The position numbers were made by a program, and so were the translations under genes. This document shows, piece after piece, positions 37,471-46,032 of a DNA stretch of 64,000 bases. The notes under the pieces were generated by a model. It saw nothing but the letters and a program-made list of their open reading frames with translations. It was not told the DNA's origin and did no database searches. Origin of the DNA: Nocardia panacis (GTDB lineage Bacteria > Actinomycetota > Actinomycetes > Mycobacteriales > Mycobacteriaceae); assembly GCF_003598715.1 (NCBI RefSeq), contig NZ_QZFU01000055.1, positions 1 through 64,000 on the forward strand. Direction: 5' to 3'. Position 1 is the stretch's first letter. Each line of letters starts with the position of its first letter.

Positions 37471-38604
37471 CTATTTGCCGCCCTCGCGCAATACGACCTG
37501 CCGGGGTGTATACGCCGCGCCCATCGTATCCACGCCCGTGCTCTTAAGCAGCTCGAGCGCCTTGGTGACGTACTCGGTGCTGTAGGCGTTCGCGTCGGGA
37601 TCCTTCTTCAGCACGGTCGCGCCGTCCTGATTCTTGGTCTCCCTGGCGATCTTCACCGTGCGGTCCCAAGCGGCCTTGTCGATGGCGCCCACCCCGTTGG
37701 GCGACGGCCAGATCAGCTTGTTCACCTCGTTGATCTGCCATTCCTGATGGGATGCGCCGAGGGTGCTGCCCGCCTTGACGGTGATATCGCGACACTTCTC
37801 CAGATTGTCGCGGCAGAAGGCCCAGCCCTTCAGCGAGGCGGCCACGAATTTCACGGTCTGGTCCTGATATTTGCTGTCCTTCAGCTTCTCGGTGTTGGCC
37901 CACAGCGCGTCCTGGAGCATGGCCACGCCCTGCTCGTTCCAGTCGATGGTGTTGAAATCGCTGGGGCTGTAGAGGTTTCCGGTGGCCGGGTTCCTGGTCT
38001 CGAGCACCTGGGCGTACTCGTTGTAGGACATGGCCTGCGCGGCGGCGATATCCTTGGAAAGGAAGGCGTTCATATCGAACTGCTGCTGCACCAGTTTCAC
38101 ATCCTTGGCCGGGTCCAGGCCCGCCTTGGTCATTCCGGCGAAGAGTTCGAATTCATTGCCGTAGCCCCAATTTCCGACGGTTTTGCCGCGCAGCGCGGCC
38201 GGTGCGGTGAGGTTGTCGGCTTTGAAGGAGACCTGTTTGGTGCCCGAACGCTGGTAGATCTGGGCCACCTCGGTGATGCCCGCACCCGCCTCGCGCGAGG
38301 CCAGCGCCTTGGGCACCCAGGCGACGGCGTAGTCGGCCTGGCCCTGGGCCAGTACGGTCTGCGGCACGATATCGGTTCCGCCATCGAGGATTTCGACCGC
38401 GAGCCCCTGCTCCCTGTAGAAGCCCTGGTCCACCGCCGCGAGGTAACCGGCGAACTGGCCCTGTTTGAACCACTGGAGCTGCAACCGGACCTTGGTCAAT
38501 CCGTCGGCGGTGGTGTTGGAGGCGGAATCTGTGGTGCCGCAACCGGTGAGCGCGGCAGCAAGCACCGCGCCGACGGCCAGGCAGGCACGCAGGCGAACTG
38601 TCAT
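37471..38604 (-). CDS. ABC transporter substrate-binding lipoprotein (NMT1/THI5-like)
   Basis: This 377-residue lipoprotein has the lipobox LTGCGTT with acylated Cys22. The NMT1/THI5-type binding fold starts VRLQLQWFKQGQFAGYLAAVDQGFYREQGLAVEIL, matching proteins that bind pyrimidine-like ligands such as thiamine precursors or pyrimidines. GGTDIVPQTVLAQGQADYAVAW is the conserved ligand region. The start overlaps the permease stop as ATGA. In this operon with dihydropyrimidinase it is likely the receptor for a pyrimidine or dihydropyrimidine. Confidence 0.85.
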   Translation of the reverse strand: MTVRLRACLAVGAVLAAALTGCGTTDSASNTTADGLTKVRLQLQWFKQGQFAGYLAAVDQGFYREQGLAVEILDGGTDIVPQTVLAQGQADYAVAWVPKALASREAGAGITEVAQIYQRSGTKQVSFKADNLTAPAALRGKTVGNWGYGNEFELFAGMTKAGLDPAKDVKLVQQQFDMNAFLSKDIAAAQAMSYNEYAQVLETRNPATGNLYSPSDFNTIDWNEQGVAMLQDALWANTEKLKDSKYQDQTVKFVAASLKGWAFCRDNLEKCRDITVKAGSTLGASHQEWQINEVNKLIWPSPNGVGAIDKAAWDRTVKIARETKNQDGATVLKKDPDANAYSTEYVTKALELLKSTGVDTMGAAYTPRQVVLREGGK

Positions 38605-39371
38605 GTGGATCTCCAGAAATCAAGGGGGCGGCGGGTCAGTCGTTCCAACAGCAGGACCACCGCCAGGAACAGCAGGCCGACGAGCATCGCGCCGACCACG
38701 TAGGCCCATGCCCTGGGATAGGCGGTATTGGCGGCGGCCGAGGTGATGCGGCTGCCGAGCCCGTTCTGCAGGCCCCCGAAGTATTCGGCGATGATGGCGG
38801 CGATGACCGCGCCCGGCGCGGCGATGCGCAATCCGGTGAACAGGTGCCCGAGCGCGGCGGGCAGCCGCACCGTGCGGGTGACCTGCCAGCCGCTCGCCGC
38901 ATAGGAGGTCATCAGGTCGGTGTGCACCTGCGGCACTTGACGCAGACCGCGCGCGGCGCTGACGAACATCGGGAAGAACACGACGATGGTCACCACCAGC
39001 CGCCGCGGCGTGTCGGTGGTGGTGGAGTACATCGAATTGAGCAGGGGTGCGAGGGCGACGATGGGTACGGCCGCCGCGGCGGCGGCCAGCGGGGTGAGCA
39101 GGCCGTCGATTATCGGGAAGCGTACCGCCAGAACGGCCGCCGCGATGCCGAACAGCGCACCGGCCACCAAACCGATGAGCGCATTGGTTCCGGTGGCGCG
39201 CGCGGCCTCGGCGATATGTCCCGCGCTGTCGACGAATTCGCGCGCGATGGCGGTGGGGGCGGGCAGCAGGAACGACGGCACGTGCGCCGCGACCGTCACC
39301 GCCTGCCACAGCGCCACCCCGCCGACACCGAACAGCACCGGCGGCACAATGGTTTTCCAACGCGCCCTCAT
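38601..39371 (-). CDS. ABC transporter permease (pyrimidine-type importer)
   Basis: This 256-residue permease of the BPD/SsuC type has about six membrane segments. The cytosolic EAA-type loop reads YAASGWQVTRTVRLPAALGHLFTGLRIAAPGAV, with the conserved Gly after the coupling helix. It pairs with the upstream second permease, the ATPase and the lipoprotein. It is joined to both neighbours by 4-bp overlaps (38601-38604 and 39368-39371), indicating one translationally coupled importer. The ATG at 39371 was chosen by that overlap. Confidence 0.85.
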   Translation of the reverse strand: MRARWKTIVPPVLFGVGGVALWQAVTVAAHVPSFLLPAPTAIAREFVDSAGHIAEAARATGTNALIGLVAGALFGIAAAVLAVRFPIIDGLLTPLAAAAAAVPIVALAPLLNSMYSTTTDTPRRLVVTIVVFFPMFVSAARGLRQVPQVHTDLMTSYAASGWQVTRTVRLPAALGHLFTGLRIAAPGAVIAAIIAEYFGGLQNGLGSRITSAAANTAYPRAWAYVVGAMLVGLLFLAVVLLLERLTRRPLDFWRST

Positions 39372-40165
39372 CGCGCCTCCCGGCCCGCCGCCGCACGCAC
39401 GCCACCGTGCAGCGCGGCGCGCACCTGCGCCACCGCGTCGAAGAACGCGGTGCTGGAACGGATCTCGTCCCCATCCGCATCCCGCCGCCGGCCGCCGGTG
39501 TCGACGACGGCACTGATCCGCCCCGGTCGCGGTGACATGACCACCACCCGGTCGGACAGGAACACCGCCTCCGGGATCGAATGCGTCACGAAAACCACCG
39601 CCGCGGCGGTCTCGCCCGCGATGCGCAGCAGTTCGCCCTGCATGCGCTCCCTGGTCATCTCGTCGAGCGCGCCGAAGGGTTCGTCCATGAGCAGCAGCGA
39701 CGGTTCGCGAGCCAGCGCCCTGGCGATGGCGACCCGCTGCTGCATTCCCCCCGACAGTTCGGCCGGGTAGCGGCGTGCGAATTCGCTCAGCCCGGCCATG
39801 GCCAGCAATTCCGCACTGCGCGCGCGTCTTTCGACCTTCGGGACCCGGTGCAGTTGCAGCGGCAGCTCCACATTCTCCTGGACGGTGCGCCAGTCCAACA
39901 GTCCGGCCTGCTGGAACGCGATGCCGTAATCCTGGTCGAGGCGGGCCTGGCGCGCGGTCTTCCCGTGGACCGCGACGGTGCCGCTGGTCGGCTGCTCCAG
40001 GTCGGCGACGATGCGCAGCAGGGTCGATTTGCCGCAGCCGGAAGGCCCGATGAGCGAGACGAATTCGCCCGCGCCGACGGTGAGGGTGATATCGGCCAGC
40101 GCCGTCACCGCACCCGCCGCGAAGATCTTGCCGACATGGCCGAGGTCGACGGCGTGCGCGGTCAT
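39368..40165 (-). CDS. ABC transporter ATP-binding protein
   Basis: This 265-residue ATPase has Walker A GPSGCGKST, Q-loop FQQAGLLDW, signature LSGGMQQRVAIARALA, Walker B LLLMDEPFGALD and switch His in FVTHSIPEAVFLSDRV. It is of the NitT/TauT (SsuB-like) subfamily that powers importers with two dissimilar permeases. The ATG at 40165 overlaps the stop of the upstream permease, and its own stop overlaps the next permease, each by 4 bp. It energises uptake of the ligand bound by the NMT1-like lipoprotein. Confidence 0.9.
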   Translation of the reverse strand: MTAHAVDLGHVGKIFAAGAVTALADITLTVGAGEFVSLIGPSGCGKSTLLRIVADLEQPTSGTVAVHGKTARQARLDQDYGIAFQQAGLLDWRTVQENVELPLQLHRVPKVERRARSAELLAMAGLSEFARRYPAELSGGMQQRVAIARALAREPSLLLMDEPFGALDEMTRERMQGELLRIAGETAAAVVFVTHSIPEAVFLSDRVVVMSPRPGRISAVVDTGGRRRDADGDEIRSSTAFFDAVAQVRAALHGGVRAAAGREAR

Positions 40166-41046
40166 CGGGCGCCGCCCGCAGGCCGTGCGTAGCGCCGCAA
40201 CGCGTATTCGAGGACGGACACCACGACGGTGACCACGACCCCGAGCAGCGCCGCCGCGAGCACGGCGGCGTAGAGCCGGGCCGCGTCCCCGGTGGCCTGC
40301 TGCGCGAAAACAATGATCTGCCTGCCGATTCCGCCCGCCGTCCCGGTGGAGATCTCGGCCACCACCGCGCCGATGACCGAGGCGGCGGCCGCCAACCGCA
40401 GCGCGGGCAGCAGATGCGGCACCGCCGCCGGGAAGCGCAGGTGTATCAGCGTTTGCCACCAGCTCGCCGAATAGCTGTGCAGCAGTTCGACCGACGCCTT
40501 GGCGGGCGCTTGCAGTCCGCGCAGCGTCCCCACCCCGACCGGGAAGAAGGCGAGGTAGGCGGCGATGACGGCGATACTCATCCACGGCCGCCACGGCTGA
40601 CCGGCGACCACCATTTTGCCACCCCACCCGGCCACCAGCGGGGCCAGCGCTATCAGCGGAACCGTCTGCGAGACGATCACATACGGCAGCAGGCCGCGCT
40701 CGACGAACCCGAACCGCTGCATGAGCACCGCGAGCGCGATCCCGACGACGGTGCCGATGGCGAGGGCGAGAAGTGCCAGCCCGCAGGTGAATCCGGCGGT
40801 GCGCAGCAATGTCGCGCCGACGGTCGATGGGCCGTCGGACTCGCCGAGGACGGTGAGCACCGTCCACAGGTGCGGCATGGCCGCGTCGGTGGTGCGCGGC
40901 AGCACCCGCAGGTCCCCGATGGCGACCCCGCGCGCGGGTACGGCCGCTTTCACCGCCTCCCACAGTGCGGCGAGCACCAGGAAGGCCGCCACCGCGTATC
41001 CGATTCGGATGACGCGCGAATTAGCTTGTAACACAGAAGAACTCAC
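40162..41046 (-). CDS. ABC transporter permease
   Basis: This 294-residue permease is the second of the importer, with about six membrane segments and the EAA-type loop ELLHSYSASWWQTLIHLRFPAAVPHLLPALRLAAAASVIG. It has an N-terminal membrane anchor (IGYAVAAFLVLAALWEAV) and a long first periplasmic loop. The GTG start overlaps the stop of the LLM oxidoreductase gene (GTGA at 41043-41046), so import and catabolic genes share one message. The two permeases are only distantly similar, which suits a heterodimeric translocator. Confidence 0.85.
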   Translation of the reverse strand: MSSSVLQANSRVIRIGYAVAAFLVLAALWEAVKAAVPARGVAIGDLRVLPRTTDAAMPHLWTVLTVLGESDGPSTVGATLLRTAGFTCGLALLALAIGTVVGIALAVLMQRFGFVERGLLPYVIVSQTVPLIALAPLVAGWGGKMVVAGQPWRPWMSIAVIAAYLAFFPVGVGTLRGLQAPAKASVELLHSYSASWWQTLIHLRFPAAVPHLLPALRLAAAASVIGAVVAEISTGTAGGIGRQIIVFAQQATGDAARLYAAVLAAALLGVVVTVVVSVLEYALRRYARPAGGAR

Positions 41047-42080
41047 TTGATCTCAACGGTGGCCACGACCGGTCGCGCCAGGCGCGGCAGCACCGATTCG
41101 CCGTAGGCGTCCAGGGTCGCGGATTTGGCGTCGTGCTGCAGGTACACGGCGAACTGACCGACGCCGAGGTCCTCCAGTTCGCGCAGCCGGGCCAGGTGCT
41201 GGTCCGGCGTGCCGAGCAGGCAGAACCTGTCGACAATGGCATCGGGCACGAAATCGGCGTGGGTATTGCCGGCGCGCCCGTGCTGGTTGTAGTCGTAGCC
41301 CGTTCGACCCGCGATGTAGTCGGTGAGGGCGGCGGGCACCTGCGCGTCGGCCCCGTAGCGGGCGACGATATCGGCGACGTGATTGCCGACCATCCCGCCG
41401 AACCACCGGCACTGCTCCCGCGCGTGGGCCAACCCGGCGGCCGAACCGTCGGTGATGTAAGCCGGTGCGGCGACGCAGATCTCGACGGCGGCGGGATCGC
41501 GGCCCGCGCGCTCGGCAGCGGCGCGCACCCGCGCGATGGTCCACGCCGCGATATCCGGGTCGGCCAGTTGCAGGATGAATCCATCGGCCACCGCGCCGGT
41601 GAGGTCGAGGGCGCACGGACCGTATCCGGCCACCCACACCGGCAGCCGGGAGGCCGTCGCCCACGGGAACCGGATCTCGGTATCGCCGACGCGCGCGGCG
41701 CGACCGTTGCCCAATTCCCTGATCACTTCGATGGATTCGCGCAGTGTGGCCAGGGTGACGGGTTTGCCGCCGAGGGTGCGCACCGCCGAATCGCCGCGCC
41801 CGATCCCGCAGAGGGTGCGATTGCCGAACATATCGTTGAGGGTGGCGAAGGTGGACGCGGTGACCGTCCAGTCCCTGGTGGCCGGGTTGGTCACCATCGG
41901 ACCGACGGTGACCCGGCGGGTGGCGGCCAGGATCTGACTGTAGATGACGTAGGGCTCCTGCCAGAGCAGGTGCGAATCGAAGGTCCACACATGCGAGAAG
42001 CCGTGCGTCTCGGCGATTCTGGCCAATTCGATGACCCGCGACGCCGGTGGCGTGCACTGCAGGACCACGCCGATGTCCAT
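41043..42080 (-). CDS. LLM-class flavin/F420-dependent oxidoreductase of the pyrimidine operon
   Basis: This 345-residue TIM-barrel oxidoreductase of the luciferase-like family begins MDIGVVLQCTPPASRVIELARIAETHGFSHVWTFDSHLLW. It continues with RVTVGPMVTNPATRDWTVTASTFATLNDMF and GIGRGDSAVRTLG, the cofactor-phosphate region. Family members linked to hydantoinase clusters also occur in bacteria that lack F420, so FMN or F420 is possible. Position between dihydropyrimidinase and importer genes suggests oxidation or reduction of the pyrimidine substrate. It lies 12 bp after the dihydropyrimidinase stop. Confidence 0.82.
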   Translation of the reverse strand: MDIGVVLQCTPPASRVIELARIAETHGFSHVWTFDSHLLWQEPYVIYSQILAATRRVTVGPMVTNPATRDWTVTASTFATLNDMFGNRTLCGIGRGDSAVRTLGGKPVTLATLRESIEVIRELGNGRAARVGDTEIRFPWATASRLPVWVAGYGPCALDLTGAVADGFILQLADPDIAAWTIARVRAAAERAGRDPAAVEICVAAPAYITDGSAAGLAHAREQCRWFGGMVGNHVADIVARYGADAQVPAALTDYIAGRTGYDYNQHGRAGNTHADFVPDAIVDRFCLLGTPDQHLARLRELEDLGVGQFAVYLQHDAKSATLDAYGESVLPRLARPVVATVEIK

Positions 42081-42092
42081 GCGGATCTCCCT

Positions 42093-43514
42093 TCAGAGCA
42101 GGTTCTGCGACAGCTCGCGTTTGACGAATCGGCCGTGTCCGGCGCTGCCGTGATAGCTCCCGCCGTCCACCACGATCCGACCGCGCGAGAGCACCGTGTC
42201 GACGTGGCCGTCGATCTCGAAACCCTCCCAGGCCGAATGGTCCATATTCATGTGGTGGGTCTTGCCGTATCCGATGCTGGTGTGCCCCTTCGGGTCGTAC
42301 ACCACGATGTCGGCATCGGCGCCGGGCGCGATGACGCCCTTGCGCGGATACATGCCGAACATGCGCGCGGGCGCGGTGCAGCACACCTGCACCCAGCGCT
42401 CCAAGGAGATCAAACCCTTAGCGACGCCCTGGAACATCAGGTCCATCCGGTGCTCGACACCGCCGATCCCATTGGGGATCTTGCTGAAATCGCCGCGGCC
42501 CATTTCCTTTTGGTCCTTCATGCAGAACGGGCAGTGATCGGTGCTGACGGTGGTGACATCACCGGTGCGCAGATAGCGCCACAGCGCGTCCTGGTGCCCC
42601 TCAGCCCGCGCGCGCAGCGGTGTGGAGCACACCCACTTCGCGCCCTCGAAACCCGGTGCGCCCAACTGCTCTTCGAGCGAGAGATACAGATACTGCGGAC
42701 AGGTCTCGGCGAACACGTTCTGCCCGCGGCCGCGCGCGACGGCGATCTGCTCCAGCGCCTGCCTTGCCGACACATGGACGACATACAAAGGCGCACCGGT
42801 CAATTCGGCCAGCATGATGGCCCGGTGGGTGGCCTCCTCCTCCAACTGCCACGGCCGGGAGGTGCCGTGGAAATACGGCGCGGTATCGCCGCGCGCCACC
42901 GATTGCGCCACCAGGACATCGATGGCGATGCCGTTCTCGGCGTGCATCATCAGCAGCGCACCGAGGTCGGCCGCGGTCTGCATGGCGCGCAGGATGCGGC
43001 CGTCGTCGGAATAGAACACGCCGGGATAGGCCATGAAGAGTTTGAAGCTGGTAACGCCCTCGGACACCAATTCGGCCATGCCTTTGAGGGATTCGTCGTT
43101 CACCTCGCCGACGATCTGGTGGAACCCGTAGTCGATCGCGCATTGCCCGGCCGCCTTGCGATGCCACAGTTCCAGCGTGTCCTGGACCCGCTCACCCGGT
43201 TTCTGCACCGCGAAATCGACAATGGTGGTGGTGCCGCCCCAGGCGGCGGCGCGGGTTCCGGTCTCGAACGTGTCGGATGCCTCGGTGCCGCCGAAAGGCA
43301 TCTGCATATGCGTATGTCCGTCCACGCCACCGGGAATCACGTATTTGCCGGTGGCGTCGACGACCGTATCGGCGGTGGTCCGCAGGTCCGCGCCGAGCGC
43401 GGTGGAACCCGGATGCAGCAGGGCGACAATGGTTTCGCCCTCCACCAGGATGTCGAGGGGTTGGGCTCCGGTGGTGGACACCACCGTGCCGCCGTGAATG
43501 AATACCGTGCTCAT
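42093..43514 (-). CDS. Dihydropyrimidinase (D-hydantoinase)
   Basis: This 473-residue cyclic amidohydrolase opens dihydrouracil or dihydrothymine to N-carbamoyl-beta-amino acids. The binuclear zinc ligands are visible: His67 and His69 in GGVDGHTHMQMPF, the carbamylated Lys158 in SFKLFMAYPG, a His in MMHAENG, another in YVVHVSARQALE, and Asp in STDHCPF. Substrate-loop residues FSKIPNGIGGVEHR are typical. It is placed 16 bp after the nitrilase-family gene and 12 bp before the LLM oxidoreductase gene, giving the core of the reductive pyrimidine pathway. Hydantoin is an alternative substrate. Confidence 0.92.
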   Translation of the reverse strand: MSTVFIHGGTVVSTTGAQPLDILVEGETIVALLHPGSTALGADLRTTADTVVDATGKYVIPGGVDGHTHMQMPFGGTEASDTFETGTRAAAWGGTTTIVDFAVQKPGERVQDTLELWHRKAAGQCAIDYGFHQIVGEVNDESLKGMAELVSEGVTSFKLFMAYPGVFYSDDGRILRAMQTAADLGALLMMHAENGIAIDVLVAQSVARGDTAPYFHGTSRPWQLEEEATHRAIMLAELTGAPLYVVHVSARQALEQIAVARGRGQNVFAETCPQYLYLSLEEQLGAPGFEGAKWVCSTPLRARAEGHQDALWRYLRTGDVTTVSTDHCPFCMKDQKEMGRGDFSKIPNGIGGVEHRMDLMFQGVAKGLISLERWVQVCCTAPARMFGMYPRKGVIAPGADADIVVYDPKGHTSIGYGKTHHMNMDHSAWEGFEIDGHVDTVLSRGRIVVDGGSYHGSAGHGRFVKRELSQNLL

Positions 43515-43530
43515 CGCATACCTCCGGCCG

Positions 43531-44367
43531 TCACGGCGTGACCAGCGGGCCGTAGGCGTCGGGGCGGCGATCCCGGAAGAAGGCCCACCTCTCGCGCACG
43601 GTCTTGATCAGATCCAGATCCAGGTCGCGCACTATCAGCTCCGGATCGCGATCCGAGCCGACTTCGCCCACGAATTTACCCTCCGGATCGACGAAATAGC
43701 TGGTGCCGTAGAAATCGTCATCGCCGAATTCCTCGATGCCGACGCGGTTGATGGCACCGATGTAATACTCATTGGCCACCGCCGAGGCGGGCTGCTCGAG
43801 CTTCCACAAATACGCCGAAAGTCCGCGCGAGGTGGCCGACGGATTGAATACGATCTGCGCACCCGCCAAGCCCAGCGCGCGCCAACCCTCCGGGAAATGC
43901 CGGTCGTAGCAGATATAGACGCCGATCCGGCCCACGGCGGTATCGAAAACGGGCCAGCCCAGGTTGCCGGGCCGGAAGTAGAACTTCTCCCAGAACCCGT
44001 GGACTTGCGGGATGTGATGCTTGCGGTATTTGCCCAGGTAGCTGCCGTCGGCATCGATGACGGCGGCGGTGTTGTACAGCAGGCCCGGCTGCTCCTGCTC
44101 GTAAACCGGCAGCACCATCACCATGTCCAATTCCTTGGCCAGCGCGGCGAATCGGTCCACCGTCGGGCCGGGGACGGATTCTGCGTAGTCGTAGAACCGG
44201 GCGTCCTGCTGCTGGCAGAAATACGGGCCGTAGAACAACTCCTGGAAGCAGATGACCCGAGCGCCCTGCGCGGCGGCCCGGCGCGCGTACTCCTCGTGTG
44301 ACTTGATCATGGACTCTTTGTCGCCTGTCCAGTTGGTCTGGACGAGGGCGGCTCGCACGATTGCCAT
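43531..44367 (-). CDS. N-carbamoyl-beta-alanine amidohydrolase-like nitrilase-family enzyme
   Basis: This 278-residue carbon-nitrogen hydrolase has the Glu-Lys-Cys triad: Glu43 in CFQELFYGPYF, Lys116 in GKYRKHHIP, and Cys153 in YICYDRHFPEGW. A second Glu lies in WEKFYF. This pattern is close to eukaryotic-type beta-ureidopropionase and N-carbamoylputrescine amidase. With dihydropyrimidinase next to it, hydrolysis of N-carbamoyl-beta-alanine to beta-alanine, CO2 and ammonia is the best reading. It is the first gene of the operon, divergent from the MocR regulator. Confidence 0.88.
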   Translation of the reverse strand: MAIVRAALVQTNWTGDKESMIKSHEEYARRAAAQGARVICFQELFYGPYFCQQQDARFYDYAESVPGPTVDRFAALAKELDMVMVLPVYEQEQPGLLYNTAAVIDADGSYLGKYRKHHIPQVHGFWEKFYFRPGNLGWPVFDTAVGRIGVYICYDRHFPEGWRALGLAGAQIVFNPSATSRGLSAYLWKLEQPASAVANEYYIGAINRVGIEEFGDDDFYGTSYFVDPEGKFVGEVGSDRDPELIVRDLDLDLIKTVRERWAFFRDRRPDAYGPLVTP

Positions 44368-44387
44368 GTTTGTGATCCTCCACCCTG

Positions 44388-44400
44388 AACTGATTCAGTT
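44388..44400. promoter_or_regulatory. Perfect palindrome in the divergent operon promoter
   Basis: AACTGA-T-TCAGTT (44388-44400) is a perfect 6-bp-arm palindrome with a single-base centre. It lies 20 bp upstream of the first catabolic gene (start 44367) and 88 bp from the GntR/MocR gene (start 44489). GntR-type proteins bind short palindromes in such regions, so it is a good operator candidate. Confidence 0.6.
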
Positions 44401-44488
44401 GTGTTACAAGATTACGGAAACAGTTTCGCTCCCGTTACGTTTTGAGCCTCCGGAATCACACCCATCGCGGCTCCCGCAGAATGAGACA

Positions 44489-45907
44489 GTGACCAGCGAC
44501 CCCGCGACGACCGAGCATCCGCCCACCGCCGCCGCCTCGGGTCTGCTCGCCGACCTCGACGACCGCACCCCGGCGGGTATCGCCGCCGCCGTGGGCCACC
44601 GAATCCGTTCCGGCGCACTGGAACCCGGCGATCGATTACCCACGGTGCGCGAAGTGGCCAGACAGTTGCGGGTCTCCCCCGCCACCGTCAGTCAGGCCTG
44701 GCGCGCCTTGGCCGCCACCGGGGCGATCGTGGCCCGCGGCCGGGCGGGCACCTTCGTCGGCGAACCCGTCGCAATGCGGGTCGCGACCCCCGTCGGCCGC
44801 TATCAGCGGCTGCATCCGCCCACCGACAGCGCCTTCCGGATCGATATCTCGCGCGGCACGCCCGATCCGCGGCTGCTGCCCGATCTCGGCGCGGCACTGC
44901 ACCTCATGCTGGGCGCGGGCGCGAGCGATCTGGCCGCGCACTACCTCGGCGAGGCGGTGCTGCCGGAGTTGGCCGCGCGGCTACGCGCCGAGTGGCCGTT
45001 CCGACCGCAGACCCTCGCGGTGCTCGACGGCGCGCTCGACGCCGTCGACCGACTGCTGACCGCGCACCTGCGCCTCGGGGACGCGGTCGCCGTCGAAGAT
45101 CCCTGTTTCCCACCATTTCTCGACCTGCTGAGCCGGCTCGGCGCGCGGCCGGTGCCGGTGCGTGTCGACGAATCCGGGCCGCGCCCAGCCGATCTCGCGG
45201 TAGCCGTCGCCGAACACGGTGTCACCGCAGTCATCCTGCAGCCGCGCGCGCAAAATCCCACCGGGGCCTCGCTCACCGCGCGCCGGGTCCGCGAACTCGC
45301 CGATATCCTCGCCGATTCCGGTGCGCTCATCGTCGAGGACGATCATTGCGCCGGGATCGCCACCGCCCCGCTGCGTTCCCTCGGCTCACGACTGCCCGCG
45401 CGCACCGTGCACATCCGGTCCTATTCCAAATCGCACGGCGCGGATCTGCGGGTCGCCGTCGCGGGCGGCCCGGCCGCCCTGCTGGACCCGGTGATCGATC
45501 GCCGCATGCTCGGCCCCGGCTGGACCAGTCGACTCCTGCAGCGGCTGCTGCTCACCATGCTCCAGGATCCGGCGGCCTGCGCGGCGGTCGACGCCGCCCG
45601 CACCGAATACCGCAGGCGCGCTTCGGCATTGCGCCGCGCACTGGCCAAGGGCGGGGTGCGGGTGGCGCGCGGGGACGGGATCAACCTGTGGCTGCCGGTG
45701 GCCGATGAGAACGCGGCCATGATCTCGCTGGCCGCGGCGGGCATCAAGGCCGCACCGGGCGGGCCGTTCGAGGTGCGCGAGGATCCCGATTCCGATCATC
45801 TGCGCATCACCGCGGCCGAACTCGGCGATCACGATATCGACTGGCTCGCGAGCGAGCTCGCCGCCGCGTCGCTCGCGCGCCCGACCTATCGGCGCATCCG
45901 CCGCTGA
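44489..45907 (+). CDS. MocR-type GntR/aminotransferase-fold regulator
   Basis: This 472-residue protein has an N-terminal GntR winged helix (about 24-92: IAAAVGHRIRSGALEPGDRLPTVREVARQLRVSPATVSQAWRAL) and a PLP-dependent aminotransferase-like domain (ISRGTPDPRLLPDL, VILQPRAQNPTGASLTARR, IVEDDHCAGI, and SYSKSHG with the PLP Lys). The Arg for substrate carboxylate is harder to place. MocR proteins sense amino compounds; divergent from a beta-alanine-producing operon, this one may sense beta-alanine or an intermediate. I chose the GTG at 44489 from the start of the conserved domain and an upstream GAG stretch. Confidence 0.85.
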   Translation: MTSDPATTEHPPTAAASGLLADLDDRTPAGIAAAVGHRIRSGALEPGDRLPTVREVARQLRVSPATVSQAWRALAATGAIVARGRAGTFVGEPVAMRVATPVGRYQRLHPPTDSAFRIDISRGTPDPRLLPDLGAALHLMLGAGASDLAAHYLGEAVLPELAARLRAEWPFRPQTLAVLDGALDAVDRLLTAHLRLGDAVAVEDPCFPPFLDLLSRLGARPVPVRVDESGPRPADLAVAVAEHGVTAVILQPRAQNPTGASLTARRVRELADILADSGALIVEDDHCAGIATAPLRSLGSRLPARTVHIRSYSKSHGADLRVAVAGGPAALLDPVIDRRMLGPGWTSRLLQRLLLTMLQDPAACAAVDAARTEYRRRASALRRALAKGGVRVARGDGINLWLPVADENAAMISLAAAGIKAAPGGPFEVREDPDSDHLRITAAELGDHDIDWLASELAAASLARPTYRRIRR

Positions 45908-46032
45908 GCCGAATCACGATCCGGACCTCGCATCGCGGGTGCACCGAAAGTATGATTCGAAGGGCACGGTGCGGGGTGGAATACCGAAAAGTCAGTGGCT
46001 CGCGAATCGATCACCTTTTTCGGAGGTGCACC

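Noticed and set aside
41025-44410. Matching decamers CTTGTAACAC (41025) and GTGTTACAAG (44401) as a shared operator
   Set aside because: The first lies within the coding start of a permease and is spelled out by its codons; a single match of this length is weak evidence.
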